Shown: positions 52,723 to 56,246 of the stretch, piece by piece
Layout of the letters: every line of letters begins with the position of its first letter
Position numbering within the stretch: position 1 is the stretch's first letter
NCBI GenBank assembly: GCA_937891785.1
Contig: CALAGN010000119.1
Location: 1-56,246, forward strand
Length of the DNA stretch: 56,246 nucleotides
Source of the DNA: an uncultured Octadecabacter sp.
GTDB lineage: Bacteria; Pseudomonadota; Alphaproteobacteria; Rhodobacterales; Rhodobacteraceae
Reading direction: 5' to 3'
Program-made: the position numbers and the translations under genes
Notes under the pieces: model-generated
Seen by the model: the letters and a program-made list of their open reading frames with translations, nothing else
Told to the model about the DNA's origin: nothing
The model's database searches: none

Positions 52723-53376
52723 ATGGACGGGAATTCCCACCCCCTACGGCGCAAGATCAACGCAACAGACTGGGCCATCAAAGGCGAGCTGTTTTTGAAT
52801 TGTAATTGCACGCTGTTTTGCCCTTGCGTTGTCAGCCTTGGCGCACACGCGCCGACCGAAGGCTATTGTCAGGCGTGGATGGCCGTGGCGATCGACGAGG
52901 GCCATTTTGAAGGTGAAGATCTGACAGGGATCAACGTCGGTCTTCTGGCGGACATTCCCGGTCGTATGGCCGAAGGAAACTGGAAGGTCGCACTTTATGT
53001 GGACGAAAGTGCGAGCGACAAAGCCTATGAGGGCTTGGGCCGTATCTTTAGCGGCACAGCGGGCGGCACCACGGGGCTGTTCACTATGCTGGTCAGTGAG
53101 ATTATCGGCATGGAGCGCGAGAAGGTCGATATCATGCGCGAAGGCACCAAGCGCGGACTTTATGTGGGGCGCAAAATTCACGGCGAAATCGAGATGATCA
53201 CCGGCACGGACCCTGACAAGCCCGTCACGATGACCAACACCCAATACTGGATGGGGCCGGATGTGATTGCCGCCAAGGGCCTGAAATCCAAAGTGCGCGA
53301 CTATGGCCGTGTCTGGGATCTGTCAGGCAAATCGGGCGAAATTTGCGCGATTGATTGGAAAGGCGTCGCGAAATGA
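52723..53376 (+). CDS. DUF1326 family protein
   Basis: A 217-residue cytoplasmic protein with the cysteine motif NCNCTLFCPC near residues 27-36, typical of DUF1326 and suited to metal or cluster binding. The frame is open from 52657, but ATG 52723 with GAGGAGAGAG upstream is the better start. It almost always accompanies DUF2182, so the pair probably acts together. Confidence 0.87.
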   Translation: MDGNSHPLRRKINATDWAIKGELFLNCNCTLFCPCVVSLGAHAPTEGYCQAWMAVAIDEGHFEGEDLTGINVGLLADIPGRMAEGNWKVALYVDESASDKAYEGLGRIFSGTAGGTTGLFTMLVSEIIGMEREKVDIMREGTKRGLYVGRKIHGEIEMITGTDPDKPVTMTNTQYWMGPDVIAAKGLKSKVRDYGRVWDLSGKSGEICAIDWKGVAK

Positions 53377-53435
53377 TCGCGGCTTACAAGTTCACGGCTG
53401 TAGGCCGTTCATATGCACCACGGGGGGATTAAATT

Positions 53436-54533
53436 GTGCTCATTTCACCATCGCGTCGCCTGCGGCGCACCGCGTTTTCGGACGGAGTCGAGGCGGCAGG
53501 GGTCAAGGCCTACACATCCTACAACCATATGCTGCTGCCGACAGTGTTTCGTAGCCTCACCGAGGATTATCGCCACCTGAAGGACGCGGTGCAGCTTTGG
53601 GATGTGGCCTGTGAACGCCAGATCGAAGTGCGCGGACCCGATGCAAGCCGGTTGATGCAAATGCTGACGCCGCGCGATCTGCGCAAGATGCAGCCGGGCA
53701 TGTGTTATTATGTGCCGATGGTCGATGAAACGGGCGGTATGTTGAACGATCCCGTTGCAGTAAAACTGGCAGAAGACCGCTATTGGATTTCCATCGCCGA
53801 CAGTGATTTGTTGTTTTGGGTCAAGGGGCTCGCCTATGGCTTCCGGCTTGACGTTCTGGTGGATGAACCTGATGTGTCGCCGCTGGCGATCCAGGGGCCA
53901 AAGGCAGACGAGCTTGCCGCGCGTATCTTCGGGCAGGGCGTGCGCGACATCAAGTTCTTTCGCTTCGGGCGGTTTGAATTTCAGGGTTGGCAGATGGTTG
54001 TCGCACGGTCCGGCTATTCGCGTCAGGGGGGCTTTGAAGTTTATGTTGAAGGGAGCGATATCGCCATGCCGCTTTGGAATGCGCTGATGGAAGCGGGGCG
54101 CGATCTGGATGTGCGCGCCGGCTGCCCTAACGCAATCGAGCGGGTCGAGGGTGGATTGCTGTCATATGGTAACGACATGACCCGCGACAACACCCCGCAC
54201 GAGGCGGGATTGGGACGGTTCTGTTCGACCCAGACGGCGATCGGCTGCGTTGGGCGCGACGCTCTGTTGCGCGTTGCCAAAGAGGGGCCGGTCAAAGAAA
54301 TTCGCGCCGTGCGGATCGAGGGCGATCTGCCGCCCTGTGATAGGGCTTGGCCATTGATGGATGGGCAACATCAGGTGGGGGCTGTGACCTCTGCCGCCTG
54401 GTCCCCCGATTTTGAGACGAACGTGGCGATTGGCATGGTCCGCATGACCCATTGGGATCCGGCAACGGATCTGGATGTGGTGACGCAGGCCGGTGTTTTT
54501 CCGGCCATCGTAAACGAGACATTCTGGATTTAA
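53436..54533 (+). CDS. dmdA: Dimethylsulfoniopropionate demethylase
   Basis: A 365-residue GcvT-like, tetrahydrofolate-dependent enzyme that removes a methyl group from DMSP to give methylmercaptopropionate. The family start SPSRRLRRTAFSDGVEAAG is present, with YNHMLLPTVF, WDVACERQIEV, GGMLNDPVAVKL and CPNAIERVEGGLLSYGNDMT. These match roseobacter DmdA rather than GcvT. It starts at GTG with GGGGGGA 8 bases upstream. acuI follows 68 bases after the stop, the arrangement known from other roseobacters. Confidence 0.93.
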   Translation: MLISPSRRLRRTAFSDGVEAAGVKAYTSYNHMLLPTVFRSLTEDYRHLKDAVQLWDVACERQIEVRGPDASRLMQMLTPRDLRKMQPGMCYYVPMVDETGGMLNDPVAVKLAEDRYWISIADSDLLFWVKGLAYGFRLDVLVDEPDVSPLAIQGPKADELAARIFGQGVRDIKFFRFGRFEFQGWQMVVARSGYSRQGGFEVYVEGSDIAMPLWNALMEAGRDLDVRAGCPNAIERVEGGLLSYGNDMTRDNTPHEAGLGRFCSTQTAIGCVGRDALLRVAKEGPVKEIRAVRIEGDLPPCDRAWPLMDGQHQVGAVTSAAWSPDFETNVAIGMVRMTHWDPATDLDVVTQAGVFPAIVNETFWI

Positions 54534-54564
54534 TGCCTGCTGATCCGTCGGAGCCTCCGGCGGG

Positions 54565-54592
54565 GATATTTCGGGCAAGATGAGATTGAGGG
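54565..54592. repeat. Dispersed repeat, copy 4, at the acuI ribosome-binding site
   Basis: GATATTTCGG followed by GCAAGATGAGATTGAGGG (54575-54592), whose 18 bases match 29626-29643 exactly. The GAGGGAGAG end forms the acuI ribosome-binding site. An inverted stretch CCGTCGGAGCCTCCGGCGG (54545-54563) precedes it. Confidence 0.75.
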
Positions 54593-54601
54593 AGAGATAT
54601 G

Positions 54602-55585
54602 ATGTTTAACGCTTTGGTGGTTGAAAAGGGTGATGACGGCAAGACAAGTGCCGCAGTACGCCAGATCGGACTTGATGATTTGCCTGACGGTGATGTGACC
54701 GTCGCGGTGGAGTATTCGACCGTGAATTATAAAGACGGGCTGTGCGTCGGGCCGGGTGGAGGCCTTGTGCGCAATTATCCGCATGTGCCGGGCATTGATT
54801 TTGCCGGCACGGTCGAGGCATCCGATGATCCGCGTTACAAGGTTGGTGACAAAGTCGTGCTGACCGGCTGGCGTGTTGGCGAGGCCCATTGGGGTGGTTA
54901 TTCCCAAAAAGCGCGCGTCAAAGCGGACTGGCTGGTGCCATTGCCGGATGGTCTGAACACGCGTCAGGCGATGGCTGTGGGGACTGCCGGATTTACGGCA
55001 ATGTTGGCGGTGATGGCGCTTGAGGATCACGGGATCAAGGATGGTCCGGTTCTGGTAACAGGGGCCGCAGGTGGTGTCGGATCGGTCGCAACGGCGATTT
55101 TGGCCAACCTTGGTCATAAGGTTGCGGGCGTGACGGGGCGGCCCGAAACGGCGGATTATCTGATGTCGCTTGGTGCGACCCAGATCGTGGCCCGCGAAGA
55201 ACTGAACGAGACAGTAAAACGCCCGCTTGAGGCAGAAGTCTGGGGCGGCTGCGTTGATGCCGTTGGCGGTGACATGCTGGCCCGCGTGTTGGGGCAGATG
55301 CAATATGGTGCAAGCGTTGCCGCTGTCGGTCTTGCCGGCGGGGCTGGTTTGCCTACCACGGTCATTCCGTTCTTGCTACGCGGTGTAAACCTGCTGGGGA
55401 TCGACAGCGTAATGCAGCCCTATGATAATCGTCTGCGCGCATGGGAGCGGATCGCGCGCGACCTGCCGATGTATAAGCTTGCGGCGATGGTGCAGCCAGC
55501 TGTGTTGTCGGAGTTGCCGCAGCTTGGACGTGATATCCTGGCGGGGCAGATCAGGGGCCGTGTGGTTGTTGATGTGAACGCCTAA
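54602..55585 (+). CDS. acuI: Acryloyl-CoA reductase (NADPH)
   Basis: A 327-residue zinc-free medium-chain reductase of the YhdH/AcuI group. It reduces toxic acryloyl-CoA to propionyl-CoA, a step of DMSP cleavage and demethylation. The N-terminus MFNALVVEK and segments STVNYKDGLCVGPGG and VTGAAGGVGSVATAIL (nucleotide-binding loop) match AcuI. ATGs occur at 54599 and 54602; the second fits the family start. Location directly downstream of dmdA supports the function. Confidence 0.94.
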   Translation: MFNALVVEKGDDGKTSAAVRQIGLDDLPDGDVTVAVEYSTVNYKDGLCVGPGGGLVRNYPHVPGIDFAGTVEASDDPRYKVGDKVVLTGWRVGEAHWGGYSQKARVKADWLVPLPDGLNTRQAMAVGTAGFTAMLAVMALEDHGIKDGPVLVTGAAGGVGSVATAILANLGHKVAGVTGRPETADYLMSLGATQIVAREELNETVKRPLEAEVWGGCVDAVGGDMLARVLGQMQYGASVAAVGLAGGAGLPTTVIPFLLRGVNLLGIDSVMQPYDNRLRAWERIARDLPMYKLAAMVQPAVLSELPQLGRDILAGQIRGRVVVDVNA

Positions 55586-55625
55586 ACGCAGACTGATTTT
55601 GGCCAAACGCGGCCTGCTCTGTCGC

Positions 55626-55670
55626 TAAAGGGTCGAAAATCGCCTGCTAGGGGTGTTTTTCGGCCCTTTA
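55626..55670. terminator. Long hairpin downstream of acuI
   Basis: TAAAGGGTCGAAAA (55626-55639) pairs with TTTTCGGCCCTTTA (55657-55670) with one GU pair over a 17-base loop. The arms are AT-ended on both strands, so it may act as a terminator for acuI. The rest of the 55586-55788 gap holds no gene. Confidence 0.5.
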
Positions 55671-55788
55671 CACTGCTAGCCCTCCCTTAGGGAATGGGCC
55701 CGAGACCTGTATCCCTACAACAAAAGGCGATTGTGGGGGCTGCACCCCAAGCCGCAGCCCTCTGATTTCGTCAGACAAGGAGGGAAGT

Positions 55789-56208
55789 ATGTTCAAGCGT
55801 ATCATGATGCCTGTTGATTTGGCCCATGTGGACAAATTGAGCCATACTATGGCGGTGGCATCCGATTTGGCCCGTCACTATGGCGCGGCATTGACGTTCG
55901 TGGGGGTGACAAGCACCGCCCCCGGAAAAGTCGCCCGCTCACCGCAGGAATTTGGCGAAAAGCTGGCAAAATTTGCGGCCGATCAGGCGGCGCTGAATGG
56001 TGCCGAGACGGCATCACATGTGGTGATCAGCAGTGATCCGGCTGCCGAGTTGGACGCGGCTTTGATTAAGGGCTTGGGTGAAATTGCGGCCGATTTGGTC
56101 GTCATGGCAACCCATGTTCCCAATATGGCAGATATGATCCTGCCGTCAAACGGTGGGGCATTGGCGCGGCACACGGATGTTTCCGTTTTCCTTGTCCGCC
56201 ACAAGTAA
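55789..56208 (+). CDS. Universal stress protein (UspA family)
   Basis: A 139-residue UspA-type protein. It begins with the usual beta strand FKRIMMPVDLAH and ends with the ATP-loop-like region VVMATHVPN and the strand VSVFLVRHK; the central G-2x-G-9x-G pattern is not clearly intact, so ATP binding is uncertain. AAGGAGGGAAG precedes the ATG. It is transcribed in the same direction as acuI but separated by a hairpin, so it is probably its own unit. Confidence 0.9.
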   Translation: MFKRIMMPVDLAHVDKLSHTMAVASDLARHYGAALTFVGVTSTAPGKVARSPQEFGEKLAKFAADQAALNGAETASHVVISSDPAAELDAALIKGLGEIAADLVVMATHVPNMADMILPSNGGALARHTDVSVFLVRHK

Positions 56209-56246
56209 CCCGCCTTTTCGCTCAATTCGACAAAGTTCGAAACATA

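Overview
The window looks like chromosomal DNA of a marine alphaproteobacterium of the Roseobacter group (Rhodobacterales). The reasons are the dmdA-acuI pair for dimethylsulfoniopropionate (DMSP), a circularly permuted two-piece tmRNA, the zeta-type F1-ATPase inhibitor (DUF1476), the alphaproteobacterial form of SspB, RNase E with an acidic insertion in its S1 domain, and the fumC-DUF4169-RHH cluster. No species is claimed. I saw no phage, insertion sequence or CRISPR array.

Layout. 1-2.4 kb: end of a tRNA-Asn, an MBL-fold hydrolase and an orphan EnvZ-like kinase. 2.4-17.1 kb: an anaerobic nitrate-respiration island with nnrS, nnrU, a divergent NarR-like Crp/Fnr regulator, two separate nitrate transporters (narK1, narK2), narGHJI, and a tail of a parvulin isomerase, a hemerythrin protein and DUF2478. 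The narR/narK1 gap holds one perfect and one near-perfect FNR-type box. 17.1-22.5 kb: a CAT-anticodon tRNA, a fatty acid hydroxylase-type protein, purMN, rnd and sufE. 22.5-28.2 kb: a one-carbon/methionine neighbourhood (DUF1638, corrinoid protein, homocysteine methyltransferase), a radical SAM protein and an MprF-like protein. 28.3-33.7 kb: the zeta subunit, purC-purS-purQ and a DctB/DctD-like two-component pair whose regulator lacks the sigma-54 contact loop. 33.7-38.1 kb: a decayed ATP-grasp gene, the rne leader, rne, a terminator and tusA. 38.2-44 kb: ccdA, an alpha/beta hydrolase-P450 pair, and the RHH-DUF4169-fumC-sspB group. 44-48.5 kb: chromate efflux genes, a VWA protein, a TSUP permease and an exported phytochelatin-synthase-like protein. 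48.8-49.7 kb: ssrA (tmRNA) and a frameshifted LCCL-domain gene. 49.7-56.2 kb: DUF4345, a Ca2+/Na+ antiporter, a GntR regulator with a palindromic operator, a DUF2182-DUF1326 pair, dmdA-acuI and a universal stress protein.

How the genes fit together. The nar block should import nitrate, reduce it at the quinol pool and export nitrite under low oxygen, with NnrS/NnrU handling nitric oxide stress. dmdA and acuI serve DMSP demethylation and acryloyl-CoA reduction. SspB and tmRNA, about 5 kb apart, belong to the same trans-translation and ClpXP route. DUF1638, the corrinoid protein and the methyltransferase probably form pieces of a split cobalamin-dependent methionine synthase. The least conventional signals are the GAFTGA-less DctD-like regulator, DUF1638 in the methionine cluster, the tmRNA with its tag, and an 18-base repeat placed exactly at the ribosome-binding sites of purS and acuI.
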